23,305 bases of DNA from SIG447 sp045577075 (lineage in GTDB: Bacteria; Bacillota; Clostridia; UMGS1883; UMGS1540): the NCBI GenBank assembly GCA_045577075.1, contig JAZNHR010000010.1, positions 1 to 23,305 of the forward strand, written 5' to 3'. Position numbers and translations under genes: made by a program. Below, one piece after another: positions 1 through 5,723 of the stretch. The notes under the pieces are model-generated. The model made no database searches. It worked only from the letters and a program-made list of their open reading frames with translations, and had not been told where the DNA came from. Every line of letters starts with the position of its first letter. The stretch's first letter is position 1.

Positions 1-8
1 GAGTTGCA

Positions 9-148
9 ACGGCTGTTAAAGGGGTTGTAAGACCAAACTCTCTCAGGTAGGGTAGTTACACCACCTAGGGTATTAACTCGCAAATAAGACGGCTGTTAAA
101 GGGCGTGTGAGCAAAATAAAAAACAGCCTTTGGGTAAAGGCTGTTAAA
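9..148. repeat. Direct repeats of GGCTGTTAAA
   Basis: The 15-mer ACGGCTGTTAAAGGG occurs at 9-23 and again at 89-103, 80 bases apart. Its core GGCTGTTAAA occurs a third time at 139-148. The third copy coincides with the stop codon and terminator stem of the small minus-strand gene at 144-260. The rest of 1-110 shows no convincing gene on either strand. The pattern could be decayed tandem copies of the 3' end of that small gene, or part of a structured RNA cut by the window edge; the sequence does not decide. Confidence 0.5.
122..145 (-). terminator. Intrinsic terminator of the small peptide gene
   Basis: Read on the minus strand, a perfect 10-bp stem (AACAGCCTTT / AAAGGCTGTT) with a 4-base loop is followed by TTTTATTTT. 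The stop codon of the 144-260 ORF lies inside the first stem arm, so translation ends exactly where the terminator begins. Confidence 0.85.
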
Positions 149-260
149 TAGACGCAGGGGCGAACGAAAAATCAATGATCGGTGTTTTAATCTTTACTGA
201 TACTCGTATGTTTTTAAATTTCATAATAACATTTTTAAAAACTGAATAAATCTTGCTCAT
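144..260 (-). CDS. Small cationic peptide, 38 aa, unknown function
   Basis: I do not recognise this protein. The ORF starts with ATG at 260 and encodes a 38-residue peptide beginning MSKIYSVFKNVIMKFK and ending in FAPASI. It has about eight Lys and one Arg against a single Asp. The first two thirds alternate basic and hydrophobic residues and could form an amphipathic helix or strand. There is no clear signal peptide or full membrane span. What makes it credible is its frame of signals: a near-consensus promoter (366-394), an AGGAGG six bases before the ATG, and a perfect terminator that begins at the stop codon. An ATG two codons upstream, in the same frame, lies right against the AGGAGG and is less likely. 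It sits downstream of tRNA-Ser and its terminator, so it is an independent unit. It could be a peptide toxin, a regulator or an antimicrobial; that is conjecture. Confidence 0.6.
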   Translation of the reverse strand: MSKIYSVFKNVIMKFKNIRVSVKIKTPIIDFSFAPASI

Positions 261-365
261 ATGCATCCTCCTTCCAATGATACCTTCTAAATCGTTCGCT
301 TTTTTCCATACGGAACCTGTCTGTTCTGGTGGATCAGAGAAGGAGTATGAACCTGACCCAATATA

Positions 366-394
366 ATTATATCATTGTTTATAGATAAAAACAA
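366..394 (-). promoter_or_regulatory. Sigma-A promoter for the small peptide gene
   Basis: On the minus strand TTGTTT (389-394) is followed after exactly 17 bases by TATAAT (366-371). The -35 hexamer overlaps the U-tract of the tRNA-Ser terminator. This puts the transcription start near 359 and leaves a leader of about 100 nt before the ATG at 260. The leader is longer than needed and contains a possible 24-codon out-of-frame upstream ORF (309-235). Confidence 0.75.
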
Positions 395-425
395 GGCTTT
401 TTGAGTTTTCTCAAAAAGCCTTGTT
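390..425 (-). terminator. Terminator of tRNA-Ser
   Basis: Minus-strand reading gives a stem of about 16 bp around a short loop, with arms rich in AAGGCTTTTTGAG and its complement, followed by TTTTTAT. The hairpin starts at the last base of the encoded CCA. Confidence 0.85.
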
Positions 426-517
426 GGCGGAGATGCAGAGATTTGAACTCTGGCGCCGGTTTGAGCCGACCTACTGCATTTCGAGTGCAGACCCTTCAAC
501 CACTTGGGTACATCTCC
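425..517 (-). tRNA. tRNA-Ser(CGA)
   Basis: This is a 93-nt tRNA with acceptor arms GGAGATG/CATCTCC, discriminator G and encoded CCA. The anticodon stem-loop is CTGCA-CTCGAAA-TGCAG, so the anticodon is CGA and it reads UCG codons. It has a long variable arm typical of class II tRNA-Ser and a T-arm with loop TTCAAAT in the stem CAGAG/CTCTG. It ends directly in an intrinsic terminator. A -10 hexamer TATAAT at 563-568 with only a weak -35 suggests its own transcription start near 556; read-through from tadA is also possible. Confidence 0.97.
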
Positions 518-562
518 AGATATGTTAATTCGCTCCGATTTGACAGAGCAAAAAACAAGCAA

Positions 563-568
563 ATTATA
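563..568 (-). promoter_or_regulatory. Possible -10 box for tRNA-Ser
   Basis: A perfect TATAAT lies on the minus strand about 46 bases upstream of the tRNA 5' end. No good -35 hexamer is seen at 16-18 bases spacing, so the call rests on the -10 and the position. Confidence 0.4.
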
Positions 569-612
569 GAATTTTGTTAGAAATGGCTAGAAAAACCGCT
601 AGATAAGGGTGT

Positions 613-633
613 AAAAACAAGGTTTGAACCTCG
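613..633 (-). terminator. Weak terminator-like hairpin downstream of tadA
   Basis: On the minus strand CGAGGT-TCAA-ACCTTG (one G-U pair) is followed by TTTTT. It could terminate tadA. The loop and stem also resemble a tRNA T-arm, so it may instead be the tail of the tRNA-like remnant next to it. Confidence 0.4.
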
Positions 634-635
634 CT

Positions 636-731
636 TAAACCCGCACGGTTAAGCCATTTGTTGGGGTACAGTTACAGTGTAACCGAGGGGATTTCGAGTG
701 CGCCCGGTTATGACCATTTCGGTACCGCTCT
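636..731 (-). pseudogene. Decayed tRNA-Ser-like remnants
   Basis: On the minus strand from 731, the segment TACCGAAATGGTCATAACC, then GCACTCGAAAT, matches the D-arm and anticodon-loop part of the intact tRNA-Ser(CGA) at 425-517 (TACCCAAGTGGTTGAAG, GCACTCGAAAT). Eleven bases across the CGA anticodon are identical. The anticodon stem cannot pair (GCGCA against TCCCC), and no acceptor partner is found downstream. A second, weaker D-arm-like copy (GTACCCC...AAATGGCTTAACC) follows at about 670-645. Both lie between tadA and the intact tRNA. I read them as remnants of former tandem tRNA-Ser genes; chance similarity of the second copy cannot be excluded. Confidence 0.45.
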
Positions 732-753
732 GTATAAAAATTGTTTGTTTTTG

Positions 754-1170
754 CTAGTTTTGGCTTCGGCGCGTTTGAAAAAAGTCTTGCAACAATTTTG
801 TGCAGGCTTCTTCCTCGATGCCGTAATACGTTTCCGGCGAAGGCAGAACCGGTGCATTAGCCGGTTTGTAGGCGCCGCAATAGAGGCGATGGATTCTTGC
901 CTCCCGAATGGCTGCCATGCACATGGGGCAGGGCTCAAGCGTGACATAAAGGTCACAGCCCACAAGACGCCAATCGCCAAGATGTTCAGCTGCTTTTCTA
1001 AGGGCAAGGATTTCGGCATGAGCGGTGGGATCACAAAGCATCTCTTTTCGGTTGTGTGCACGGGCAATAATTTCGCCACGTTGTACAATTACCGCACCCA
1101 CGGGGATTTCAGAAAATGCTGCTGCCGCTTTTCGGGCTTCAGCCAATGCCTCTTGCATAAATCCGTTCAT
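754..1170 (-). CDS. tadA: tRNA-specific adenosine deaminase TadA
   Basis: TadA converts adenosine-34 of tRNA-Arg(ACG) to inosine, using a zinc-bound water. The 138-residue protein has the cytidine/adenosine deaminase core. The zinc and catalytic motif HAE (His51, Glu53) is followed by PCPMC (Cys81, Cys84), the other two zinc ligands. Length is slightly below the usual 150-170 residues. The segment after PCPMC (MAAIREARIHRLYCGAYKP) follows the family pattern. The ATG at 1170 has GGAG 11 bases upstream, somewhat far; the ATG four codons later is an alternative. The gene has its own consensus promoter, divergent from that of the 1315 operon. Downstream on the same strand are tRNA-Ser-like remnants and tRNA-Ser(CGA); tadA beside tRNA-Ser is a common clostridial/bacillar arrangement. 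Confidence 0.95.
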   Translation of the reverse strand: MNGFMQEALAEARKAAAAFSEIPVGAVIVQRGEIIARAHNRKEMLCDPTAHAEILALRKAAEHLGDWRLVGCDLYVTLEPCPMCMAAIREARIHRLYCGAYKPANAPVLPSPETYYGIEEEACTKLLQDFFQTRRSQN

Positions 1171-1204
1171 GACGCAGTTTTCTCCTTTGCTCTAACGAAT
1201 ACCA

Positions 1205-1233
1205 ATCATATCACATTTTTCCGTCCCCGTCAA
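1205..1233 (-). promoter_or_regulatory. Promoter of tadA
   Basis: TTGACG (1228-1233), a 17-base spacer and TATGAT (1205-1210) on the minus strand. Expected start is near 1198, about 28 bases before the tadA ATG. Confidence 0.8.
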
Positions 1234-1258
1234 CTGTTTTTTTGATTTTTTGCAATTA

Positions 1259-1287
1259 TTGACAAATTGAATTTAGGGTATTATAAT
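1259..1287 (+). promoter_or_regulatory. Promoter of the G1P dehydrogenase-azlCD operon
   Basis: Perfect TTGACA (1259-1264), 17-base spacer and perfect TATAAT (1282-1287). The start near 1294 leaves a short leader with GAGGAG seven bases before the ATG at 1315. It lies back to back with the tadA promoter. Confidence 0.9.
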
Positions 1288-1314
1288 GTATGCAGAACAG
1301 AGAGGAGTGAAAAT

Positions 1315-2637
1315 ATGGAAAGCCATTTTGGAGAAGGTCTTTGCCCATGTGGCCACGTACATAAAAATCCGGTGGGGGAAGTGATTATAGAAAGCGATGC
1401 CGTCGGGCACGTGGCAGAGCGGGCAAGGGCATACGGCGCAAGCCGTGTTTTCATTTTAGCAGATCAAAATACGTTCGCTGCGGCAGGGGAAAAGGTGTGT
1501 GCAGTGCTTGCGGCGGCGAATATTCCATATACATCCTATGTGTTTTCTATGCAAACGGTGGAGCCGGATGAAGCGGCGGTAGGGGCAGCAGTAATGCACT
1601 TTGACCCTGCCTGTGACCTTGTTTGTGCTGTGGGCTCCGGGGTGATAAATGATATCGGAAAAATTCTTAGCCATATTACGGGAAAACCGTATTTTATAGT
1701 GGCAACGGCACCGTCTATGGACGGGTATGCCTCCGGGACGTCCTCTATGGCGGTGGACGGACTGAAGGTGTCCCTACCCACAAGATGTGCAGATGTTATT
1801 TTCGGTGATTTGGATGTGCTTTGCAAAGCACCGGCGCGCCTTCTAAAGGCCGGTCTTGGAGATATGCTGGCAAAATACATAAGTATTGCTGAGTGGCGTA
1901 TCGCCCATCTTGTGACGGGGGAGTACTACTGCGAAAAAGTCGCGTCGCTGATTCGGGACGCGGTGAAAAAATGCGTAGAAAATGCAGAAGGCCTTTTGCA
2001 TCGGGAGCCGCAGGCGGTGGGTGCTGTGTTTGAAGGCTTGATTTTAGGAGGCATTGCAATGGCATATGCCGGGGTCTCCCGTCCGGCGTCGGGTGTTGAG
2101 CACTACTTTTCCCATGTATGGGATATGCGCGGTCTTTCCAAGGGAGCGCCCGTAGCACTCCACGGCGTGCAATGTGCCATCGGTACGCTTTTGGCGGCAA
2201 AGCTTTATGAGGTGATAAAAGAAATTCATCCAGACAGGCAAAAGGCACTGGAAAAGGCAGCGTCCTTTGATTACGGCGCATGGAGCGAGACGCTCCGGGC
2301 TTTCTTGGGTAAAGGGGCGGAGGCTATGATTTTACTGGAAGAAAAAGAGCAAAAGTACAGCCTTACGGCACATAGAAAGCGGCTGGACACCATTCTGGAT
2401 GTGTGGGAAGACATTCGGGAAATTATTGAGGTGGAGATTCCGCTGGCCGCGGAAGTGGAACGGATTTTACAGGCCATTGGCGCCCCCATGCACGTAGAGG
2501 ATATTGGACTTTCCAATGAAATATTGCCCAACACCTTCTGCGCAACCCGGGATATTCGGGATAAATATGTGCTTTCGCGCCTGGCGTGGGATTTGGGCGT
2601 TACCGAGGAGATACTGACGAAGGGAAAGCTGCAATGA
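1315..2637 (+). CDS. egsA: sn-glycerol-1-phosphate dehydrogenase-like protein (AraM/EgsA family)
   Basis: The family reduces dihydroxyacetone phosphate to sn-glycerol-1-phosphate with NAD(P)H. The 440-residue product has the iron-containing-dehydrogenase fold: nucleotide-binding GSGVINDIGK (residues 107-116), the family hallmark APSMDGYAS (132-140), and likely metal ligands Asp183 (GLGDMLAK), His263 (VEHYFSHVW) and His283 (LHG). It is longer than the roughly 395-residue Bacillus protein. The N-terminus carries a C-x-C-x-H-x-H cluster (Cys10, Cys12, His14, His16) that could bind a metal. I chose ATG 1315 because of GAGGAG seven bases upstream and because the promoter start (about 1294) excludes the longer reading from 1267. 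The stop overlaps the azlC start (ATGA), so the genes are translationally coupled. The exact substrate is inferred from family membership; a broader role as an uncharacterised polyol-phosphate dehydrogenase is possible. Confidence 0.85.
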   Translation: MESHFGEGLCPCGHVHKNPVGEVIIESDAVGHVAERARAYGASRVFILADQNTFAAAGEKVCAVLAAANIPYTSYVFSMQTVEPDEAAVGAAVMHFDPACDLVCAVGSGVINDIGKILSHITGKPYFIVATAPSMDGYASGTSSMAVDGLKVSLPTRCADVIFGDLDVLCKAPARLLKAGLGDMLAKYISIAEWRIAHLVTGEYYCEKVASLIRDAVKKCVENAEGLLHREPQAVGAVFEGLILGGIAMAYAGVSRPASGVEHYFSHVWDMRGLSKGAPVALHGVQCAIGTLLAAKLYEVIKEIHPDRQKALEKAASFDYGAWSETLRAFLGKGAEAMILLEEKEQKYSLTAHRKRLDTILDVWEDIREIIEVEIPLAAEVERILQAIGAPMHVEDIGLSNEILPNTFCATRDIRDKYVLSRLAWDLGVTEEILTKGKLQ

Positions 2638-3350
2638 AAAATCGAGCATTTATAAGAGGCATTCAGGACGGACTCCCTATTTGTTTTGGGTATGCATCTG
2701 TGGCGTTTGCCTTTGGAATTTTCGCCGTGGGAAGCGGACTTGGCACCTTCGAAGCTGTTCTTCTTTCTATGACAAATGTCACCTCGGCAGGTCAGTTTGC
2801 GGCGGTACCAATCATAGCGGCGGGGGGGACTCTTTTGGAACTGGTGCTTATCCAGCTTGTCATTAACGCCCGGTATGCACTAATGTCCCTGTCCTTGTCT
2901 CAAAAATTGGGGCAGGACATCCGAACCCGAGACCGTTTTCTGCTCGCTTTTGTGAATACGGACGAAGTTTTTGCGGTGGCCACAGCGCAGGACGGCCTGG
3001 TGGAACGGCGGTACATGTATGGTCTTATTTTAACGCCATACCTTGGCTGGAGTCTCGGCACCCTTTTGGGGGCTGTGGCAGGGGACATTCTCCCGGCCAT
3101 GCTCGTTTCGGCGCTTGGCGTGGCGATTTATGGTATGTTTGTGGCGATTGTGGTGCCGGGCGCGAAAAAAAGCAGACCCATAGCGTTCTGTGTTCTGCTT
3201 GCGATTGGACTCAGTTGTCTTTTCTATTACGTGCCGGCTCTGCATAAAATTCCAAGTGGTTTTGCCATTATTATTTGTGCCGTCCTATCAAGTGCCATTA
3301 TGGCAAAGGTGGCACCGGCCGTCAGCGTGCAGGAGGTAGACTATGAATAA
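2634..3350 (+). CDS. azlC: AzlC-type branched-chain amino acid exporter subunit
   Basis: AzlC is the large membrane subunit of the AzlCD exporter for branched-chain amino acids and their analogues. The 238-residue protein is strongly hydrophobic. It begins MKNRAFIRGIQDGLPICFGY, the family's N-terminal pattern, and continues with several membrane segments. The region TSAGQFAAVPIIAAGGT is characteristic. The start ATG at 2634 overlaps the upstream TGA stop; the longer reading from 2586 lies inside the preceding gene and has no ribosome site. azlD follows with an 8-base overlap. Coupling of an exporter to a glycerol-1-phosphate dehydrogenase is unusual and may only reflect co-expression. Substrate is inferred from homology. 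Confidence 0.92.
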   Translation: MKNRAFIRGIQDGLPICFGYASVAFAFGIFAVGSGLGTFEAVLLSMTNVTSAGQFAAVPIIAAGGTLLELVLIQLVINARYALMSLSLSQKLGQDIRTRDRFLLAFVNTDEVFAVATAQDGLVERRYMYGLILTPYLGWSLGTLLGAVAGDILPAMLVSALGVAIYGMFVAIVVPGAKKSRPIAFCVLLAIGLSCLFYYVPALHKIPSGFAIIICAVLSSAIMAKVAPAVSVQEVDYE

Positions 3351-3660
3351 GCTGCCGTTTCTCGTTTATCTTATGGCCATGGCAGGGGTGACGTATCTAA
3401 TCCGTATGGTGCCCCTTGTGCTTGTCAGAGGAAAAATTAAAAATCGTTTTGTGCTTTCTTTTTTATATTATATACCATACGCGGTGCTAAGTGTTATGAC
3501 TGTGCCTGCCATTTTTTATGCGACGGATAGCCCGATAAGTGCAGTTGTTGGCTTTTTAGTGGCACTTATTAGTGCATTTTTTGAAAAAAGCCTTGTTTTT
3601 GTGGCGGCATCGGCTTGCAGTGCAGTGTTTTTGACAGAGCTTATCATGACGTTTCTTTAA
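3343..3660 (+). CDS. azlD: AzlD-type exporter subunit
   Basis: The small partner of AzlC has 105 residues and about four hydrophobic segments. Recognisable features are YLIRMVPLVLV near residues 18-28 and a Phe/Tyr/Pro-rich centre (LSFLYYIPYAVLS). A strong AGGAGG lies six bases before the ATG, inside the end of azlC, so the two subunits are likely made together. The stop overlaps the stop of the convergent DNA glycosylase gene by four bases (3657-3660). No terminator hairpin is visible for either gene. Confidence 0.92.
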   Translation: MNKLPFLVYLMAMAGVTYLIRMVPLVLVRGKIKNRFVLSFLYYIPYAVLSVMTVPAIFYATDSPISAVVGFLVALISAFFEKSLVFVAASACSAVFLTELIMTFL

Positions 3661-4130
3661 AGAATTACGCGCCAGGCAGAGATGAGCTTTTCAAGAGAAA
3701 AAGCGGCGTTGGCAGGGGAGGTGGACGGCAGGCATACTGCTTTTTTACCCGTAAGCGGCAACGTATAACGCATATAATATTTTTCTGCTGTACGGCCGTT
3801 GACAAAAATCCTCTCAATGGGTGCGTGGTCTAAAATGACAGAAAGGTCGTTTGGTGAGACGTTTCGGATGGTACTGTCCGCACTGCCTTTGATTTCGCAG
3901 CTGCCGATAACGTCCCAAAGTGCAACATGTTGCTCCAGAAGAAACGCTTTTTTCTCTTGGACCGTTTCGGGCACAGGAGAAGCAAATACGGCGGCGAGCA
4001 CGCGCCAAAACCGATTTTGCGGATGTCCGTAAAAGAACATCTGTTCTCTCGATTTTACGGAGGGGAAGCTGCCGAGAATTAAAATGCGGGATTGGGTGTC
4101 GAATAACGGGGGGAATGGGTGCAAAACCAT
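3657..4130 (-). CDS. DNA-deoxyinosine / uracil-DNA glycosylase, family 6 (HDG) type
   Basis: This is a base-excision repair glycosylase expected to remove hypoxanthine (deaminated adenine) from DNA. The 157-residue protein has the uracil-glycosylase-superfamily fold. Near residue 17-27 is the N-terminal motif ILILGSFPSVKS, followed by FFYGHPQNRFW (32-42), a hallmark of the hypoxanthine-DNA glycosylase group. The second motif LPSTSPAN sits at about 134-141. AAGGAGG lies about seven bases before the ATG. A -10 TATAAT at 4158-4163 with a weak -35 provides a promoter. Substrate preference (hypoxanthine, uracil, or other deaminated bases) is inferred from the group. Confidence 0.88.
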   Translation of the reverse strand: MVLHPFPPLFDTQSRILILGSFPSVKSREQMFFYGHPQNRFWRVLAAVFASPVPETVQEKKAFLLEQHVALWDVIGSCEIKGSADSTIRNVSPNDLSVILDHAPIERIFVNGRTAEKYYMRYTLPLTGKKAVCLPSTSPANAAFSLEKLISAWRVIL

Positions 4131-4157
4131 GGAAAATCCTCCTTTTTCTATGCTTAT

Positions 4158-4186
4158 ATTATATCATATATTCGAAGAATTTGGAA
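4158..4186 (-). promoter_or_regulatory. Promoter of the DNA glycosylase gene
   Basis: TATAAT (4158-4163) with TTCCAA (4181-4186) at a 17-base spacing on the minus strand. The -35 is poor, so expression may be low or activator-dependent. Confidence 0.55.
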
Positions 4187-4223
4187 TATTTTTTATAGAC
4201 GGAAAAATAAAAAAGCGAAAAAC

Positions 4224-4253
4224 TTGACAATTTGATTTCATTTGTGGTAAACT
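4224..4253 (+). promoter_or_regulatory. Promoter of the glycosyltransferase gene
   Basis: Perfect TTGACA (4224-4229), 18-base spacer and TAAACT (4248-4253). This would give a leader of about 65 nt before the ATG at 4324. Confidence 0.6.
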
Positions 4254-4323
4254 TGCTAAGAGCAGGATTGTCGAGAAAAAGCGGCTAATGTCAGAAAAAT
4301 GAAACGGACAGAAGGAGTTTGGT

Positions 4324-5598
4324 ATGGAACAGTTTGTTAAAATATTCAATTTATGCGTTTTTGCCGTATTTACTTTACTGTACGGATATCAGGTAATTTA
4401 TACGATTGTGGGATTTATTTATCGGAAGCCTGCGAGAATTGAAGGACCGCCCAAAGCATATCATAAGTTTGGCGTAATTATTGCAGCACGAAATGAACGG
4501 ACGGTAATCGGCCATCTCATTCAGAGTATCCAGAATCAGAACTACCCGAAGGATAAGCTGGATGTTATTGTGATTGCGGATAACTGTACCGATGATACGG
4601 CAGAGATATGCCGCGACCTCGGTGCCATTGTATACGAACGACAGGATACATCTTTGATCGGCAAAGGGTATGCGCTGGATTATCTTTTCAAGCACATGAT
4701 GGAAGACGGCAGTTTTGAAGAGTATGAAGGCTACTGCGTGCTGGATGCGGACAATCTTCTGGATGAAAACTTTATTGCGGAAATGAATAAAATGTTCGAT
4801 AGCGGCCATAAGATTTTAACAAGCTACCGTAACTCCAAGAACTATTCTGATAACTGGATTTCCGCCGGTTACGCCCTATGGTTTATGCGCGAAGCACGGT
4901 ACTTAAACAACCCCCGTATGCGCGTCGGCTCCAGCTGTGCCATTTCCGGCACCGGGTTTTTGGTGCACCGTGACATTATTGCCAGAAACAATGGCTGGAA
5001 GCATCATCTTTTGACAGAGGACATAGAATTTACGATTGACAGTGTTATCGCGGGCGAGCGTATCGGCTACTGTGAATACGCCGTTTTATATGACGAACAG
5101 CCTACAACCATGAAGCAGTCCTGGAACCAGCGCCTAAGATGGGCAAAGGGATTTTACCAGGTGGTTGCCCATTACGGCGGCAAGCTGTGGAAGAGTATTT
5201 TTACAAGCCGAAGAAAAGCTTTGCCGTGCTTTGATATGTTTATGTCAGTAGCACCGGCGTATCTCGCAACACTTCTCACCATTCTTATAAACTTTGTAAT
5301 TTATATAATGACCTTATTTAACCCGTCCCTTGGCGAAAGCATCCGCTATTCCACCCTTTCTTCCATCGGCAGTGCACTGCTCAGCTTTTATCTCATGTTC
5401 ATGCTGATGGGAACATTAACGCTGATTACAGAGTGGGATAAAATTAAATGTCCCACAGGCAAGCGCATTTGGTATTTGATTTTGTTCCCGGTATATCTCT
5501 TTACGTATGTGCCGATTTCTGTTGTTGCACTCTTTAAGAAGGTTGTATGGCGGCCGGTACAGCATACAGAGGCAAAGACGCTGGACGAAGTAAGATAA
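4324..5598 (+). CDS. Membrane glycosyltransferase, family 2 (processive type)
   Basis: It transfers sugars from a nucleotide donor on the cytoplasmic face of the membrane, probably building a cell-surface polysaccharide. The 424-residue protein has one N-terminal membrane helix (about 8-32) and a GT-A domain (about 48-280). Catalytic landmarks are VIIAARNE (51-58), ADNCTD (Asp86), the metal-binding DAD (141-143), TED (231-233, general base) and QRLRW (269-273). The last is the QxxRW motif of processive enzymes such as cellulose, chitin and hyaluronan synthases. Two to three C-terminal helices follow (about 300-410). No PilZ domain is present. GAAGGAG six bases upstream supports the ATG. It is a single-gene unit with its own promoter and terminator, so the polymer cannot be inferred from neighbours. 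Confidence 0.9.
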   Translation: MEQFVKIFNLCVFAVFTLLYGYQVIYTIVGFIYRKPARIEGPPKAYHKFGVIIAARNERTVIGHLIQSIQNQNYPKDKLDVIVIADNCTDDTAEICRDLGAIVYERQDTSLIGKGYALDYLFKHMMEDGSFEEYEGYCVLDADNLLDENFIAEMNKMFDSGHKILTSYRNSKNYSDNWISAGYALWFMREARYLNNPRMRVGSSCAISGTGFLVHRDIIARNNGWKHHLLTEDIEFTIDSVIAGERIGYCEYAVLYDEQPTTMKQSWNQRLRWAKGFYQVVAHYGGKLWKSIFTSRRKALPCFDMFMSVAPAYLATLLTILINFVIYIMTLFNPSLGESIRYSTLSSIGSALLSFYLMFMLMGTLTLITEWDKIKCPTGKRIWYLILFPVYLFTYVPISVVALFKKVVWRPVQHTEAKTLDEVR

Positions 5599-5682
5599 AA
5601 GTAAAGGGGAAAAAAGTCCAGATCGTAAAAAGGCTGCATATTCTACTGAGAAGAAATAAAAAAATCAAGATCTTAACAAATA

Positions 5683-5719
5683 AGGGTCTGCTAAAAAATC
5701 AACCTTTTTAGCAGACCCT
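5683..5719. terminator. Shared bidirectional terminator, glycosyltransferase / ABC exporter
   Basis: Perfect 15-bp stem (AGGGTCTGCTAAAAA and its complement) around a 7-base loop. On the plus strand it is followed by GTTTTTA. It lies only a few bases past the ABC gene stop, so it can serve both convergent genes. The 84 bases between the glycosyltransferase stop and the stem hold nothing recognisable. Confidence 0.85.
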
Positions 5720-5723
5720 GTTT

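Noticed and set aside
1..30. Possible C-terminal end of a plus-strand gene (…ELQRLLKGL then TAA)
   Set aside because: Only nine codons are visible and the segment is part of a direct repeat that recurs at 89-103, so a coding reading cannot be supported.
235..309. 24-codon ORF on the minus strand as a gene of its own
   Set aside because: No good Shine-Dalgarno and out-of-frame overlap with the better-supported peptide gene; kept only as a possible regulatory upstream ORF.
261..360. Bacterial SRP RNA next to tadA/tRNA-Ser, as seen in other Bacillota
   Set aside because: The conserved GGTCAGG...GGAAGGAAGCAGCC core is absent; only a short GGGTCAGG-like match occurs.
287..562. 91-residue minus-strand ORF
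   Set aside because: It runs straight through tRNA-Ser, its terminator and the promoter of the peptide gene; it has no independent support.
658..1245. 195-residue plus-strand ORF opposite tadA
   Set aside because: It is antisense to a clearly identified tadA and lacks a ribosome site or family resemblance.
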